DNA of 64,000 nt from Elioraea tepidiphila DSM 17972 (GCF_000378465.1 NZ_KB899918.1:91663-155662), one strand, 5' to 3'. Positions 38,156 to 52,446 are shown, numbered from the stretch's first letter. Notes: generated by a model not told the origin, from the sequence alone. Numbers and translations are program-made.

Positions 38156-38851
38156 TCAGTGCCCTCCCCCGTGATGGTTGCCGTGTCCGTGGCCGCCATG
38201 GTCGGCGGGCTCGGGCTCGCGTTTCGGCTCGGGCTTCGGCACCACGGTCAACCCGGCGCCGGGGGCCACCTTCATCACCGCCAGCGTCTCGTCGCGGGCG
38301 CGCGCGAGCTGCGCGCCCACGTTCTGGCGCCGCACCCCTGGCCGCTCGCGCAGCGTCAGCACGATTGCGCCGATCATCGCCACCAGCAGCACCACGCCCG
38401 CGGCCTGGAACAGGTAGACGTAGTCCGTGTAGAGCACACGCCCGATCGCCTGGGTGTTCGTCACCGCGCCAGGGACCGGCTCTGCGATGAGCAGTGGCGC
38501 CTGGGGCGAGACCGTCCATGCCGCGCCGACCAGCAGCAGTTCGACAAGGAGAATGCCGCCGATGATGCCGCCGATCGGCAGATAGCGGACAAAGCCCTCG
38601 CGGAGTTCGGCAAAGTTGACGTCCAGCATCATGACGACGAACAGGAAGAGCACCGCGACCGCGCCGACATAGACGATCACCAGGATCAGCGCCAGGAACT
38701 CGGCTCCGGCCAGCAGGAACAGCGCGGCCGCGTTGAAGAAGCCGAGGATCAGGAACAGCACCGCGTGCACCGGGTTGCGCGCGACCACGACCATGGTGGC
38801 CGACGCGAGCAGGATCGCGGCGAACAGATAGAAGGCGAGTGTGGCGATCAC
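38156..38851 (-). CDS. nuoJ: NADH-quinone oxidoreductase subunit J
   Basis: 231 residues. Five membrane helices; the typical [20 protein letters not shown] and [20 protein letters not shown] are clear. The C-terminal 45 residues are an unusual soluble tail rich in K, P, E, H and G ([19 protein letters not shown]), possibly disordered and metal-binding, and not part of the core fold. It starts seven bases after nuoI. Confidence 0.96.
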   Translation of the reverse strand: MIATLAFYLFAAILLASATMVVVARNPVHAVLFLILGFFNAAALFLLAGAEFLALILVIVYVGAVAVLFLFVVMMLDVNFAELREGFVRYLPIGGIIGGILLVELLLVGAAWTVSPQAPLLIAEPVPGAVTNTQAIGRVLYTDYVYLFQAAGVVLLVAMIGAIVLTLRERPGVRRQNVGAQLARARDETLAVMKVAPGAGLTVVPKPEPKREPEPADHGGHGHGNHHGGGH

Positions 38852-38858
38852 GGCCGGC

Positions 38859-39347
38859 TCACCGGTACGGTGCGTCGGCGCGGAGGCGCGCGGCGATCTC
38901 GGCTTCCCAGCGGTCGCCGTTCGCGAGCAGCTTCTCCTTGTTGTACATCAGCTCCTCGCGCGTCTCGGCCGAGAACTCGAAGTTCGGCCCCTCGACGATC
39001 GCATCCACCGGGCACGCCTCCTCGCAGAGGCCGCAATAGATGCACTTCGTCATGTCGATGTCGTAGCGGGTGGTCCGGCGCGATCCATCCTCGCGCGGCT
39101 CAGCCTCGATCGTGATCGCCTGGGCCGGGCAGATCGCCTCGCAGAGCTTGCAGGCGATGCAGCGTTCCTCGCCGTTCGGGTACCGGCGCAGCGCATGCTC
39201 GCCCTTGAAGCGCGGGCTGAGCGGCCCCTTCTCATAGGGGTAGTTGATCGTGACCTTGGGCTTGAAGAAGTAGCGCAGCGTCAGCGCCATCCCCGAGACA
39301 AGCTCGGCGAGCAGGAGCGATCGTGCGGTGCGGTCCATGAAGCTCAT
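38859..39347 (-). CDS. nuoI: NADH-quinone oxidoreductase subunit I
   Basis: 162 residues. It carries the N6a and N6b 4Fe-4S clusters in the connecting arm of complex I. Two ferredoxin motifs are intact: [16 protein letters not shown] and [19 protein letters not shown]. The N-terminus ([20 protein letters not shown] part) is the usual membrane-contacting helix. It is separated from nuoH by 91 bases, the largest gap in the operon. Confidence 0.97.
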   Translation of the reverse strand: MSFMDRTARSLLLAELVSGMALTLRYFFKPKVTINYPYEKGPLSPRFKGEHALRRYPNGEERCIACKLCEAICPAQAITIEAEPREDGSRRTTRYDIDMTKCIYCGLCEEACPVDAIVEGPNFEFSAETREELMYNKEKLLANGDRWEAEIAARLRADAPYR

Positions 39348-39383
39348 GTCACGCCTCCGTTCCCAAAGCGCGGCGCGGGCCGG

Positions 39384-39412
39384 TTCCTAGACCCCCATGC
39401 CGCGCGTCGCAA
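39384..39412 (-). promoter_or_regulatory. Possible internal promoter ahead of nuoI
   Basis: In the 91-base nuoH-nuoI gap the minus strand has TTGCGA (39412-39407), 17 bases, TAGGAA (39389-39384), 37 bases before the nuoI ATG. Matches are moderate, so this is a candidate only. Confidence 0.3.
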
Positions 39413-39438
39413 CCCGTCCTCGTCACTGAAGCGCTCCC

Positions 39439-40455
39439 TCAGGCCGGCGTCGGCAGCCAGCCGAACAGCATCAGCGCGCCCGAGGTGAGCGCCACCCAGA
39501 GCAGGCTGAGCGGCAGGAACACCTTCCAGCCGAGCCGCATCAGCTGGTCGTAGCGGTAGCGCGGGAAGGTCGCGCGTACCCAGAGGAAGACGAACAGGCA
39601 GAGGCAGATCTTCAGCGCGAACCAGATCGGACCCGGAATCCAGGTGAAGGGCGCGATGTCGAAGGGCGGGAGCCAGCCGCCGAGGAACAGGATGGTCGTC
39701 ATCGCGCTCATCAGGATCATGTTCGCGTACTCGCCGAGGAAGAAGAGCGCGAACGACATCGAGGAGTATTCGACGAAGAACCCGGCGACGATCTCGCTCT
39801 CGCCCTCCGGCAGGTCGAAGGGCGCACGGTTCGTCTCGGCCAGCGCCGAGATGAAGAACACGATGAACATCGGGAACAGCGGGACGAAGAACCAAAGATC
39901 CTGCTGCGCCTCGACGATGCGCGAAAGGTTCAGGCTGCCGACGCAGAGCAGCACGGTGATGATGACGAAGCCGATCGAGACCTCGTAGGACACCATCTGC
40001 GCGGCCGAACGCAGCGCGCCGAGGAAGGCGTATTTCGAGTTCGACGCCCAGCCCGCGATGATGATGCCATAGACGCCCAGGCTGGAGATCGCGAAGAGAT
40101 AGAGGATGCCGACATTGATGTCGGCGAGCACGAGTCCGGGACCGAAGGGGATCACCGCCCAGGCGATCAACGCGAGCCCGAAGGTGAGCATCGGCGCCAT
40201 CAGGAACAGCAGACGGTTCGATCCGGTCGGGATCACCGTCTCCTTCATCATCAACTTGATCGCGTCCGCGAAGGGCTGGAACAGGCCGAACGGACCCACA
40301 ACGTTCGGCCCCTTCCGGAGCTGCATCGCCGCCAGCACCTTGCGCTCCGCGTAGGTGAGATAGGCGACGCCGATCAGCACCGGGATCATGATCGCGAGGA
40401 TCGCGGCGACGACGAAGATGAAGTGCCCGATCGGCGTGGCGAGGAACTCGGTCAT
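39439..40455 (-). CDS. nuoH: NADH-quinone oxidoreductase subunit H
   Basis: 338 residues, eight to nine membrane helices, forming the quinone chamber with NuoB/D. Signatures: [36 protein letters not shown], and the acidic loop [19 protein letters not shown]. The start [12 protein letters not shown] (40455) is five bases after the nuoG stop; 17 extra codons upstream overlap nuoG. Confidence 0.97.
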   Translation of the reverse strand: MTEFLATPIGHFIFVVAAILAIMIPVLIGVAYLTYAERKVLAAMQLRKGPNVVGPFGLFQPFADAIKLMMKETVIPTGSNRLLFLMAPMLTFGLALIAWAVIPFGPGLVLADINVGILYLFAISSLGVYGIIIAGWASNSKYAFLGALRSAAQMVSYEVSIGFVIITVLLCVGSLNLSRIVEAQQDLWFFVPLFPMFIVFFISALAETNRAPFDLPEGESEIVAGFFVEYSSMSFALFFLGEYANMILMSAMTTILFLGGWLPPFDIAPFTWIPGPIWFALKICLCLFVFLWVRATFPRYRYDQLMRLGWKVFLPLSLLWVALTSGALMLFGWLPTPA

Positions 40456-40460
40456 CGTCG

Positions 40461-42512
40461 TCACTCCGCCGCCATCGCCCGGGGGCCGGCGAACAGCGCG
40501 CTGCACTCGGCCATGGTCTCCGAGGCGCGGCTGATCGGGTCGGTGCGCCAGAAGTCCCGGATCGGCGAGGCGAAGGCCGTCTCGCTCATCGCCCCGGGAT
40601 CGCCGGAGGGTCCGGCGAGATCGGGGCAGCCGCCACCGATCGGCTGACCGAGCCGCGCCTCCCTTCTCAGCCGCGCGCGCAGGTCATCGATCGTGTCGTA
40701 GGGCAGCGTGCGGCCGAGCGCGTCCGAGAGTGCCCGGATGATCGCCCACTCCTCGCGCCCATCGCCCGGCGGGAACACCGCCCGTTCGGTCCGTTGCACG
40801 CGGCCTTCGGTGTTGACGTAGGTCGCATCCTTCTCGGTGTAGGCGGCCCCGGGAAGCAGAACGTCCGCGCGCGCGGCCATCGGCCCGCCATGCGTGCCGA
40901 TGTGCACGACGAACGCGCGCCCGAGATCGGCCGGATCGAGTTCGTCGGCGCCGAGCGACAGCACGACCTCGACTTCCCCCGAGCGGGCGCCGTCAAGGAT
41001 GCCGGGGATGTCGCGTCCCTCCGGGCCCGGCAGGAAGCCGAGGTCGAGCCCGCCCGCGCGTGCCGCCGCCGTATGCAGCACGTTGAAGCCGTGCCACTCC
41101 GGCGTCAGCGCGCCGACATTGCGCGCAAGCGTCCAGGCGGCCGCGAGCACGGCCGCGCCGTCCGGCCGCGCGAGCGCGCCCTGACCCACGACGATCATCG
41201 GCCGCTCGGACTTGCGCAGCGTCTCGGCGAAGTCATGCCCGCCGAGCAGTGCACTCAGCGCGGATGGTCCGGTGCCGAGATGCCGGTAGCGGTAGGTCAG
41301 GTCGCGCGCCTCGCCGATCAGCCCGATCTCGAACTTCCCCGCGAGCCAACGCCGCCGCAGCCGCGCGTTCAGCACGGCCGCTTCCCAGCGCGGGTTGGTG
41401 CCGATCAGCAGCGCGGCACCCGCGCGATCGATCCCGGCGATCGTGGAGTTGAACAGGTAGAAGTCGCGGCGCGAGGCATCGAGGCGCGCACCGTCCTGCC
41501 GGCAATCGAGATTGGCGCTGCCGAGCGAGGCCAGCAGATCCTTCACCGCAGCCATCGCCTCGAGGTCGGCCTGGTCGCCAGCGATCGCGGCGATCCGCTC
41601 GCCGGCGAGTCCGTTCGCCCGCGCGGCGATCGCGGCGAAGGCCTCGCCCCAGGTCGCGGGGCCGAGCTTGCCGTCGCGTCGCACCCACGGCCGGTCGATG
41701 CGCCGGCGCGACAGTCCATCGACCGCGAAGCGCGCCTTGTCGCTGATCCATTCCTCGTTGATGTCGTCGTTGAGCCGCGGCAGCACGCGCAATACCTGCG
41801 GGCCGCGGCTGTCCACGCGGATCCACGACCCGAGCGCGTCGGTGACGTCGATGCTGTCGGTCTTCTTCAGCTCCCACGGCCGCGCGACGAAGGCATAGGG
41901 CTTCGAGGTCAGCGCGCCGACCGGGCAGAGATCGATCATGTTGCCGGAGAGCTCGCTCGACAGCGCCTGCTCCACATAGGTGCCGACCTCCATCCCCTCC
42001 CCGCGCCCGGTCGCGCCGAGTTCGGGCACGCCGGCGACCTCGGTCGCGAAGCGGATGCAGCGCGTGCAGTGGATGCAGCGCGTCATGATGGTCTTGATCA
42101 GCGGGCCGAGGTTCTTGTCGGGCACGGCGCGCTTGTTCTCGGCGTAGCGGCTGCGGTCGAAGCCGTAGGCCATCGCCTGGTCCTGCAGGTCGCACTCGCC
42201 GCCCTGGTCGCAGATCGGGCAGTCGAGCGGGTGGTTGATCAGCAGGAACTCCATCACGCCGCGTCGCGCGGCCTTCACGCCCGGCGTGTCGGTGCGGATC
42301 ACCATGTTGTCGGCGGCCGGATAGGCGCAGGAGGCGATCGGCTTCGGCGCCTTCTCCAACTCGACGAGGCACATGCGGCAGTTGCCGGCGATCGACAGCC
42401 GCTCATGGTAGCAGAAACGCGGGATCTCCTTGCCGGCAACCTCGCAGGCCTGGAGCACGGTGGCGCCGGGCGGAACCTCGACCTCGATGCCGTCGACGAT
42501 CAGCTTGGGCAT
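40461..42512 (-). CDS. nuoG: NADH-quinone oxidoreductase subunit G
   Basis: 683 residues, the size of the mitochondrial-type 75-kDa subunit. It carries three Fe-S clusters: 2Fe-2S ([20 protein letters not shown] with CAYPA), 4Fe-4S with a histidine ligand ([18 protein letters not shown]), and 4Fe-4S ([19 protein letters not shown]). The rest is a molybdopterin-oxidoreductase-like domain without cofactor function. It lies four bases from nuoF. Confidence 0.97.
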   Translation of the reverse strand: MPKLIVDGIEVEVPPGATVLQACEVAGKEIPRFCYHERLSIAGNCRMCLVELEKAPKPIASCAYPAADNMVIRTDTPGVKAARRGVMEFLLINHPLDCPICDQGGECDLQDQAMAYGFDRSRYAENKRAVPDKNLGPLIKTIMTRCIHCTRCIRFATEVAGVPELGATGRGEGMEVGTYVEQALSSELSGNMIDLCPVGALTSKPYAFVARPWELKKTDSIDVTDALGSWIRVDSRGPQVLRVLPRLNDDINEEWISDKARFAVDGLSRRRIDRPWVRRDGKLGPATWGEAFAAIAARANGLAGERIAAIAGDQADLEAMAAVKDLLASLGSANLDCRQDGARLDASRRDFYLFNSTIAGIDRAGAALLIGTNPRWEAAVLNARLRRRWLAGKFEIGLIGEARDLTYRYRHLGTGPSALSALLGGHDFAETLRKSERPMIVVGQGALARPDGAAVLAAAWTLARNVGALTPEWHGFNVLHTAAARAGGLDLGFLPGPEGRDIPGILDGARSGEVEVVLSLGADELDPADLGRAFVVHIGTHGGPMAARADVLLPGAAYTEKDATYVNTEGRVQRTERAVFPPGDGREEWAIIRALSDALGRTLPYDTIDDLRARLRREARLGQPIGGGCPDLAGPSGDPGAMSETAFASPIRDFWRTDPISRASETMAECSALFAGPRAMAAE

Positions 42513-42516
42513 CGCT

Positions 42517-43827
42517 CTACTCCGCCGCCATCGGCATCGGCCGCGCGCGCCCGGCCTTGTGGGCGCGGATGCGCTCCTCCATCAGCGGGCGGAAATGCCG
42601 GATCAGGCCCTGGATCGGCCAGGCCGCCGCGTCGCCGAGCGCGCAGATCGTGTGGCCCTCGACCTGGCGCGTCACCTGCTCCAGCACGTCGATCTCCTCG
42701 ATCTCGGCGCGGCCCTGCACCATCCGCTCCATCACGCGCCACATCCAGCCCGTGCCTTCGCGGCAGGGCGTGCACTGGCCGCAGGACTCGACCTTGTAGA
42801 ACCTCGACAGGCGCGCGATCGCCGCGATCACGTCGGTCGATTTGTCCATCACGATCACCGCGGCCGTGCCGAGGCCGGACTTCACGTCGCGGAGCGAGTC
42901 GAAATCCATCAGCACCGTGTCGCAGATTTCGCGCGGCAGGAGCGGCACCGAGGAGCCGCCGGGGATCACCGCGAGCAGGTTGTCCCAGCCGCCACGCACA
43001 CCGCCGGCGTAGCGCTCGATCAGCTCCTTCAGCGGAATGCCGAGTGCCTCCTCGACATTGCACGGCGTGTTCACGTGGCCGGAGATGCAGAACACCTTGG
43101 TGCCGGTGTTCTTCGGCCGGCCGATGCCGGCGAACCAGGTCGCGCCACGGCGAAGGATCGTCGGCACCACCGCGATCGACTCGACGTTGTTGACCGTGGT
43201 CGGGCAGCCGTAGAGGCCGACGGCGGCGGGGAATGGCGGCTTCAGCCGCGGCATGCCCTTCTTGCCCTCGAGGCTCTCGAGCAGCGCGGTCTCCTCGCCG
43301 CAGATGTAAGCGCCGGCGCCGCGCGTCAGATAGAGGTCGAAGTCGAACCCCGACCCGCATGCGTTCTTGCCGATCAGCCCGGCCTCATACGCCTCGTCGA
43401 TCGCGTGCTGGAGGTTCTTGTACTCGGCATAGAACTCGCCGCGGATGTAGATGTAGCCGACATGCGCGCCCATGCCGACGCCGGCGAGCAGGCAGCCCTC
43501 CACCAGCTTGTGCGGATCGAACCGCATGATGTCGCGGTCCTTGCAAGTGCCGGGTTCGGACTCGTCGGCGTTGACGACGAGATAGTGCGGCCGCTCGCCC
43601 GGCTGCTTGGGCATGAACGACCACTTGAGCCCGGTCGGGAAGCCCGCACCGCCGCGGCCGCGCAGCCCGGAATCCTTCACCGCCTCGACGATCCAGTCGC
43701 GCCCCTTGGCGATCAGTTCCTTGGTGCCGTCCCAGTCGCCGCGCGCGCGCGCGCCGGCCAGCCGCCAATCATGCTGGCCGTAGAGATTGGTGAAGATGCG
43801 GTCCTTGTCCGAAAGCATCGCGCTCAC
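42517..43827 (-). CDS. nuoF: NADH-quinone oxidoreductase subunit F
   Basis: 436 residues. It binds FMN and NADH and the N3 cluster. The nucleotide-binding loop is [18 protein letters not shown], the FMN region is [18 protein letters not shown], and the cluster ligands are in [17 protein letters not shown] plus a later Cys in [13 protein letters not shown]. The start overlaps the nuoE stop by four bases (ATGA); a second ATG three codons on is possible. Confidence 0.97.
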   Translation of the reverse strand: MSAMLSDKDRIFTNLYGQHDWRLAGARARGDWDGTKELIAKGRDWIVEAVKDSGLRGRGGAGFPTGLKWSFMPKQPGERPHYLVVNADESEPGTCKDRDIMRFDPHKLVEGCLLAGVGMGAHVGYIYIRGEFYAEYKNLQHAIDEAYEAGLIGKNACGSGFDFDLYLTRGAGAYICGEETALLESLEGKKGMPRLKPPFPAAVGLYGCPTTVNNVESIAVVPTILRRGATWFAGIGRPKNTGTKVFCISGHVNTPCNVEEALGIPLKELIERYAGGVRGGWDNLLAVIPGGSSVPLLPREICDTVLMDFDSLRDVKSGLGTAAVIVMDKSTDVIAAIARLSRFYKVESCGQCTPCREGTGWMWRVMERMVQGRAEIEEIDVLEQVTRQVEGHTICALGDAAAWPIQGLIRHFRPLMEERIRAHKAGRARPMPMAAE

Positions 43828-44501
43828 TCCGCCGGTGCCTTCTCGGGCGGCGTCGGGGGTTCGGTCAGCGTGGTCGGTCCGCCCTCCGGCGCCGAGCCCA
43901 TGCGGCCCTTCGCCGAACCGGGCTTCGGATGCTCGCCGCGCCTCAAGGCTTCCAGGATCGCCTCGGTCGCCGGACCGTCGAGATCCTCATAGAAGTAGTC
44001 GCCCACCCACAGCACCGGCGCGTTCACGCAGGCGCCGAGGCACTCCACCTCCTCGACCGAGAACTCGCCATCCGGCGAGACCTCGCCATCCGGCACGTTG
44101 CCCGCGGCCTTGCGGCAGGCGGCGAGCACGGCATCGGAGCCGCGCAGCCAGCATGGTGTGGTGGTGCAGACCTGGAGGTGATGCCGGCCCACGGGCCGCG
44201 TCTTGAACATCGTGTAGAACGACGCGACCTCGTAGACGCGGATCCTGGGCATCTCCAGGATCTCGGCGACATGATCCATCGCCGCGCGCGGCAGCCAGCG
44301 CGCGCCGGTCTCGTCCTCCATCTGGCGCATGGCGAGATCGAGCAGCGCCTTCACCGCGCTCGCCTGACGGCCCGGCGGATACTTCTTGATGTGCTTCTCC
44401 GCCTGCGCGCGGTAGGCCGGCGTGAAGGCGAAGGTTTCGGGCCCGCCGGGGAACGACCGGGCGGGAGACCATCGAGCCGATCCGTTGTTGGTCGGATTCA
44501 C
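43824..44501 (-). CDS. nuoE: NADH-quinone oxidoreductase subunit E
   Basis: 225 residues from a GTG start. A thioredoxin-like 2Fe-2S protein (cluster N1a) of the NADH module. The ligands lie in [15 protein letters not shown] and [17 protein letters not shown]. The last 35 residues are a P/T/E-rich tail ([19 protein letters not shown]), a known feature of alphaproteobacterial NuoE. It is 45 bases from nuoD and overlaps nuoF. Confidence 0.96.
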   Translation of the reverse strand: MNPTNNGSARWSPARSFPGGPETFAFTPAYRAQAEKHIKKYPPGRQASAVKALLDLAMRQMEDETGARWLPRAAMDHVAEILEMPRIRVYEVASFYTMFKTRPVGRHHLQVCTTTPCWLRGSDAVLAACRKAAGNVPDGEVSPDGEFSVEEVECLGACVNAPVLWVGDYFYEDLDGPATEAILEALRRGEHPKPGSAKGRMGSAPEGGPTTLTEPPTPPEKAPAE

Positions 44502-44546
44502 GCTATGCTCCTCGCTTCGCTGCGGTGCTCCGCGATCCGACGAACG

Positions 44547-45737
44547 TCACCGGTCGATCTCCCCGAACACGACGTCAAGCGAGCCGATGATCGCCACCGC
44601 GTCGGCCAGCATGTGCCCCTTCGACAGCCGGTCCATCGACTGCAGATGCGCGAAGCCGGGGGCGCGGATCTTGCAGCGATACGGCTTGTTCGTGCCGTCC
44701 GCGACCAGATAGACGCCGAACTCGCCCTTCGGCGCCTCCACCACCGAGTAGGTCTCGCCCGCGGGCACGTGATAGCCCTCGGTGTAGAGCTTGAAGTGGT
44801 GGATCAGCGCCTCCATCGAGCGCTTCATCTCGCCGCGCGAGGGAGGCGCGATCTTGTTGTCCTGCACCTTCACCGGCCCGTCCGGCATCCGCCTCAGGCA
44901 CTGGTCGATGATCTTCAGGCTCTCGCGCATCTCGGCGACACGCACGAGGTAGCGGTCGTAGCAGTCGCCGTTGCGCCCGACCGGGATGTCGAAATCCATC
45001 TCCGCGTAGGCGTCGTAGGGCTGCGCCTTGCGCAGGTCCCATGCCGCACCCGACGCGCGCAGACACGGCCCCGACCAGCCCCAGGCCAGCGCCTCGTCGA
45101 GCGGCATGACGCCGATATCGACCGTGCGCTGCTTCCAGATGCGGTTCTCCGTCAGCAGCGTCTCGAGATCGTCGATGAACTTCGGGAAGGTCGCGGCCCA
45201 TTCGGCGATGCGGTCGGTCAGGCCGGCCGGCAGATCCTTCGCCACGCCGCCGGGGCGGAAGTAATTCGCGTGCAGCCGCGCGCCGGAGGCCGCCTCGTGG
45301 AACTCCATCAGCTTCTCGCGTTCCTCGAAGCCCCAGAGCGCGGGCGTGATCGCGCCGACATCGATCGCGTAGGTGGTCAGGTTCAGCAGGTGGTTGAGGA
45401 TGCGGCTGATCTCGGCGAACAGCACCCGCACATACTGGCCGCGCTTCGGCACCTCGATGCCGAGCAGCTTCTCGGTCGCGAGCGCGAAGGCGTGCTCCTG
45501 GCACATCGGCGCGACGTAATCGAGGCGGTCGAAATACGGCACCGCCTGCATGTAGGTCTTGTACTCGATCAGCTTCTCGGTGCCGCGATGGAGCAGCCCG
45601 ATATGCGGGTCGGCACGCTCCACCACCTCGCCGTCCATCTCCAGCACCAGCCGCAGCACGCCGTGCGCGGCCGGGTGCTGGGGGCCGAAATTCATCGTGT
45701 GGGTGCGGATCTCCACACCCGGGGACGGCTCAGCCAC
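44547..45737 (-). CDS. nuoD: NADH-quinone oxidoreductase subunit D
   Basis: 396 residues, the 49-kDa quinone-site subunit related to hydrogenase large subunits. Motifs: [38 protein letters not shown] and [17 protein letters not shown]. The C-terminus ends [11 protein letters not shown], as usual. It overlaps nuoC by eight bases. Confidence 0.97.
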   Translation of the reverse strand: MAEPSPGVEIRTHTMNFGPQHPAAHGVLRLVLEMDGEVVERADPHIGLLHRGTEKLIEYKTYMQAVPYFDRLDYVAPMCQEHAFALATEKLLGIEVPKRGQYVRVLFAEISRILNHLLNLTTYAIDVGAITPALWGFEEREKLMEFHEAASGARLHANYFRPGGVAKDLPAGLTDRIAEWAATFPKFIDDLETLLTENRIWKQRTVDIGVMPLDEALAWGWSGPCLRASGAAWDLRKAQPYDAYAEMDFDIPVGRNGDCYDRYLVRVAEMRESLKIIDQCLRRMPDGPVKVQDNKIAPPSRGEMKRSMEALIHHFKLYTEGYHVPAGETYSVVEAPKGEFGVYLVADGTNKPYRCKIRAPGFAHLQSMDRLSKGHMLADAVAIIGSLDVVFGEIDR

Positions 45738-46332
45738 GGTGCACCTTCTCGTCGCCAGGCAGCGTCGTCATGCCCTCCCAGGGGGAGAGGAAGTCGAAGT
45801 TGCGGAACTCCTGCGTCAGCTTCACCGGCTCATAGACGACGCGCTTCTGTTCCTCGTCGTAGCGCAGCTCGACATGGCCGGTGAGCGGGAAGTCCTTGCG
45901 CAACGGATGCCCTTCGAAGCCGTAATCGGTGAGGATGCGGCGCAGATCGGGATTGCCCTCGAACAGGATGCCGTAAAGGTCCCACGCCTCGCGCTCGAAC
46001 CAGCCGGCAGCGGGCCACACCTCCACCACCGAGGGCACCGGCATCCCCTCGTCGGTCGCGACCACCACGCGCAGCCGCCGGTTCGGCACCGGGGCGAGCA
46101 GGTTGTAGACGACATCGAACCGCTCCGGTCGCGCGGGCCAGTCGACGCCGCAGAGATCCATCAGCTGCACGAAGGCGAAGCGCGGATCGTCGCGCAGCGT
46201 GCGCATCAGCGCGAGCAGCGACTCGCGGCGGGCATCCACGCGCAGCTCGCCATGCGCGACCGCGGTGCCGATCACGGCGTCGGGACAGGCGGCTTCGATC
46301 TGGCCCCCCAGGGCCGCGAGCGAATCGGACAC
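45730..46332 (-). CDS. nuoC: NADH-quinone oxidoreductase subunit C
   Basis: 200 residues from the GTG at 46332. The 30-kDa subunit of the connecting arm. Signature: [20 protein letters not shown] followed by [21 protein letters not shown] and D are separate genes here, not a NuoCD fusion as in E. coli. The open frame extends upstream into nuoB without family residues. Confidence 0.95.
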   Translation of the reverse strand: MSDSLAALGGQIEAACPDAVIGTAVAHGELRVDARRESLLALMRTLRDDPRFAFVQLMDLCGVDWPARPERFDVVYNLLAPVPNRRLRVVVATDEGMPVPSVVEVWPAAGWFEREAWDLYGILFEGNPDLRRILTDYGFEGHPLRKDFPLTGHVELRYDEEQKRVVYEPVKLTQEFRNFDFLSPWEGMTTLPGDEKVHRG

Positions 46333-46345
46333 GGTGGCTGTTCCT

Positions 46346-46894
46346 TCAGCGTCGCAGCACAGTGCCGGTGCGGCGGATCTTCTTCTGCAACTGCATGATG
46401 CCGTAGACCAGCGCCTCCGCCGTCGGCGGGCAGCCCGGCACATAGACATCCACCGGCACCACGCGGTCGCAGCCGCGCACCACGCTGTAGCTGTAGTGGT
46501 AGTAGCCGCCGCCATTGGCGCAGCTGCCCATGCTGATCACCCAGCGCGGCTCGGGCATCTGGTCGTAGACCTTGCGCAGCGCGGGCGCCATCTTGTTGGT
46601 CAGCGTGCCGGCGACGATCATCACATCCGACTGGCGCGGGCTCGCGCGCGGGATGATGCCGAAACGATCGAGATCGTAACGGCTCATATAGGCGTGGATC
46701 ATCTCGACCGCGCAGCAGGCGAGCCCGAAGGTCATGGGCCAGAGGCTGCCGGTGCGCGCCCAGTTCACCAGCTTGTCGAGCTGCGCGACCACGAAGCCCT
46801 TCTCGGCCATCTGGTCGGTGACCTGCTTCAGCACCGCGTCCTGTGCGGGACCCGGCTGAAGCGCCTCCTTGTTCCAGGCGATCGCGGTGTTCAT
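46346..46894 (-). CDS. nuoB: NADH-quinone oxidoreductase subunit B
   Basis: 182 residues. It holds cluster N2, the last in the chain to quinone. Ligands: the tandem cysteines in [19 protein letters not shown], then [17 protein letters not shown] and [15 protein letters not shown]. The ATG at 46894 ([12 protein letters not shown]) follows nuoA by 22 bases; a longer reading overlaps that gap and lacks support. Confidence 0.97.
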   Translation of the reverse strand: MNTAIAWNKEALQPGPAQDAVLKQVTDQMAEKGFVVAQLDKLVNWARTGSLWPMTFGLACCAVEMIHAYMSRYDLDRFGIIPRASPRQSDVMIVAGTLTNKMAPALRKVYDQMPEPRWVISMGSCANGGGYYHYSYSVVRGCDRVVPVDVYVPGCPPTAEALVYGIMQLQKKIRRTGTVLRR

Positions 46895-46916
46895 CGCGAG
46901 ACCTCCCGTGCGCGTC

Positions 46917-47282
46917 TCACTCCCACTCCAGCGCACCCTTCTTCCACTCGTAGATGAAGCCGATCGTCAGCACGCCGAGGAACGCCATCATCGAGGCGAA
47001 GCCGAACCAACCGATCTCGGCGAGCGCGATCGCCCAAGGGAACAGGAATGCAACCTCAAGGTCAAAGATGATGAAGAGGATCGCCACCAGGTAGAAACGC
47101 ACGTCGAACTTGCGCCGCGCATCGTCGAACGCATCGAAGCCGCATTCATAGGCGGAGAGCTTCACCGGGTCGGGGTTCTGGCGGGCGAGGATCAGCGAGG
47201 CCCCGACCATGGCGATGCCGATCGCGCCGGCAATCCCGATGAACACCAGGATCGGGAAATACTCCGCCAGGTACGCGTCCAT
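46917..47282 (-). CDS. nuoA: NADH-quinone oxidoreductase subunit A
   Basis: 121 residues, three membrane helices. The family loop [20 protein letters not shown] with its conserved Cys and the following [20 protein letters not shown] are clear. It is the first gene of the complex I operon; the start [11 protein letters not shown] (47282) is chosen over a longer frame that runs into the promoter region. Confidence 0.96.
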   Translation of the reverse strand: MDAYLAEYFPILVFIGIAGAIGIAMVGASLILARQNPDPVKLSAYECGFDAFDDARRKFDVRFYLVAILFIIFDLEVAFLFPWAIALAEIGWFGFASMMAFLGVLTIGFIYEWKKGALEWE

Positions 47283-47338
47283 CTGCCCGTCCTCAGCGGC
47301 GGGCGTGCTCCGCACCCGCCGGGTTTCGCTGCGGTGCG

Positions 47339-47367
47339 ACATTAGCCGCGCCCGGCGCGGCTTTCCA
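47339..47367 (-). promoter_or_regulatory. Candidate promoter of the nuo operon
   Basis: Minus-strand TGGAAA (47367-47362), 17-base spacer, TAATGT (47344-47339), about 57 bases before the nuoA ATG. The spacer is largely a 19-base palindrome (AGCCGCGCC / GGCGCGGCT, 47343-47361), which could be an operator or the stem of a terminator for tRNA-Asp. Confidence 0.4.
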
Positions 47368-47416
47368 GAGAGCGGAAGGGGGAAAGCGGACCGTGGCGGC
47401 GGCAGCGCCGCCGAGA

Positions 47417-47493
47417 TGGCGCGAGTGACGGGGCTCGAACCCGCGACCTCCGGCGTGACAGGCCGGCGCTCTAACCGACTGAGCTACACCCGC
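47417..47493 (-). tRNA. tRNA-Asp (anticodon GTC)
   Basis: 77 bases including encoded CCA. Acceptor GCGGGTG pairs with CACTCGC (one G-T), the D arm is GCTC/GAGC, the anticodon loop CTGTCAC gives GTC, and the T loop is TTCGAGC. The discriminator base is G. Confidence 0.96.
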
Positions 47494-47505
47494 GCAACGC
47501 GGCCG

Positions 47506-47534
47506 GGATTAGGGGTGGCCGGGCGCGAAGTCAA
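47506..47534 (-). promoter_or_regulatory. Promoter of tRNA-Asp
   Basis: Minus-strand TTGACT (47534-47529), 17 bases, TAATCC (47511-47506), 12 bases before the tRNA 5' end. One of the best sigma70 matches in the window. Confidence 0.6.
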
Positions 47535-47556
47535 GCGCCGCGCAGGTGGCGGGCGA

Positions 47557-47631
47557 TGGTGGGCGGTGACGGGATCGAACCGCCGACATCCTGCGTGTAA
47601 GGCAGGCGCTCTGCCGCTGAGCTAACCGCCC
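47557..47631 (-). tRNA. tRNA-Val (anticodon TAC)
   Basis: 75 bases including encoded CCA. Acceptor GGGCGGT pairs with ACCGCCC, D arm GCTC/GAGC, anticodon loop CTTACAC gives TAC, T loop TTCGATC. It lies 63 bases upstream of tRNA-Asp on the same strand. Confidence 0.96.
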
Positions 47632-47638
47632 GGTATCC

Positions 47639-47668
47639 CTTCTAGGCCGGGCGAGTCGCGTCAGGCAA
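47639..47668 (-). promoter_or_regulatory. Promoter of tRNA-Val
   Basis: Minus-strand TTGCCT (47668-47663), 18 bases, TAGAAG (47644-47639), seven bases before the tRNA. The rest of the gap up to 47829 holds no gene I can support. Confidence 0.45.
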
Positions 47669-47829
47669 CCGGAGGCCGGGCCCGGATCGCCGACGGGATC
47701 GGGGCGGATCGACAGCGGCGCACCGGGGCAAGGTGCTGGCAACACTCAAAGGGGCCGCCGATACGGCGGATGAGCGGGCGTCACGGCCATCCGGACCGAA
47801 CGCGGGCAGACCGGCGTGGGAAACGTGCA

Positions 47830-47858
47830 GAAACAAGAAAGGCGCCCCTGTGGGCGCC
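47830..47858 (-). terminator. Rho-independent terminator of hup
   Basis: Minus strand: GGCGCCC (47858-47852), loop ACAG, GGGCGCC (47847-47841), then TTTCTTGTTT (47840-47831). It lies 69 bases beyond the hup stop. Confidence 0.8.
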
Positions 47859-47926
47859 TCTCTCACGCATTCCAGACGGGTCCGGTGAGGCGGCGGGCCG
47901 CGCTCACCGAACCGGAGGCCACAGGA

Positions 47927-48199
47927 TCAGTTCACGGCGTCCTTGAGCCCCTTGCCCGCCTTGAAGCGCACGCTGACCGAGGCCGGGATCTTGATCTCCT
48001 CGCCCGTGCGCGGATTGCGGCCCTTGCCGGCCTTGCGCTTGCTGGTCGAGAACGTGCCGAAGCCGACGAGGCGCACCTCCTGCTTCTTCTTCAGCGCGCC
48101 CTCGATGGCGGCGAAGATCGTGTCGAGCACCTCGGCGGCCTTGGCCTTGGAGAGGTCGGTCTTGTCGGCGACATGCGCCACGAGATCGTTCTTGTTCAC
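47927..48199 (-). CDS. hup: DNA-binding protein HU
   Basis: 90 residues. A histone-like dimeric protein that bends DNA. Start MNKNDLVAHVADKTDLSKAK, the beta-arm region GFGTFSTSKRKAGKGRNPRT with the conserved RNP, and the ending VRFKAGKGLKDAVN are all typical. The start codon is GTG (48199), with GAGGG upstream. It has its own promoter and terminator, and lies behind lon as in many proteobacteria. Confidence 0.97.
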   Translation of the reverse strand: MNKNDLVAHVADKTDLSKAKAAEVLDTIFAAIEGALKKKQEVRLVGFGTFSTSKRKAGKGRNPRTGEEIKIPASVSVRFKAGKGLKDAVN

Positions 48200-48278
48200 G
48201 GGAGCTGCCCTCTTGCACGTGATGGGGGACGGAAACGGACGGGTGCCGGACCGGATGGGACTCCTGCACCGTAACGCA

Positions 48279-48307
48279 CTCTAGGCAGCCGAATTCCAGC
48301 CCGTCAA
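48279..48307 (-). promoter_or_regulatory. Promoter of hup
   Basis: Minus-strand TTGACG (48307-48302), 17 bases, CTAGAG (48284-48279), about 80 bases before the GTG. The -35 box matches at five of six positions. Confidence 0.55.
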
Positions 48308-48366
48308 TGCAACCGACGGCAGAAAAGCCCGGAAAACCGCCATTTTTCTGCCACTCGGAGCCGCAA

Positions 48367-48386
48367 ATGCCCGGTTTGCCGGGCAT
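48367..48386. repeat. Perfect hairpin in the lon-hup gap
   Basis: ATGCCCGG and CCGGGCAT pair perfectly around a four-base loop. It sits between the lon terminator-like hairpin and the hup promoter. No T-tract follows on either strand, so a simple terminator is unlikely. Confidence 0.4.
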
Positions 48387-48421
48387 CGCGCGGTCCGACT
48401 CGGCCTGAGCCCGACGCGCAA

Positions 48422-48447
48422 GGGGCGGCGCATCGCTGCGCCGCCCC
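48422..48447 (-). terminator. Strong hairpin after lon (likely terminator)
   Basis: GGGGCGGCGCA and TGCGCCGCCCC form a perfect 11-base-pair stem with a four-base loop, 29 bases after the lon stop. Only two T follow on the minus strand, so it may be Rho-assisted or an mRNA-stabilising structure. Confidence 0.5.
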
Positions 48448-48475
48448 CCGCAAGGATCAGCCGACTCGGCGGGCC

Positions 48476-50905
<2,430 letters not shown>

Positions 50906-51063
50906 GGTCTTCGGCTTTCTCCTGTGGCAGCCCGCCCGGCGCGCATTCCGCCTCGCCGGCCGGGCCCCGGCCTTGATCGGGAGCAATATGGGTCGTGGGA
51001 GCCCCGAACACCCCCCCTTGACACGGATGGCCGCCGCGCACGCGGCGCAGGTGGCCGGTCAGG

Positions 51064-52320
<1,257 letters not shown>

Positions 52321-52446
52321 GCTCGCTCCCGACTCTGGGGCGTCCCTCCGCCCGGCGATGTTAGTCCCCGCCCCCCATGGGCACAAGCAGCCGGCCGCGG
52401 GGCCGCCCGTCGCCCCGCCGCCTCGCCGCCCACGGGCCGGAGCCTG

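Noticed and set aside
40794..43193. 799-codon open frame opposite nuoG/nuoF
   Set aside because: Antisense shadow of two genes with complete Fe-S motifs.
50985..50990. Heat-shock (sigma32) -10 box CCCATAT upstream of lon
   Set aside because: The -10-like sequence is there on the minus strand, but no CTTGAA-type -35 box lies at the right distance.
51013..51018. TTGACA-like -35 box on the plus strand upstream of lon
   Set aside because: No -10 box follows at 16-18 bases and there is no plus-strand gene.
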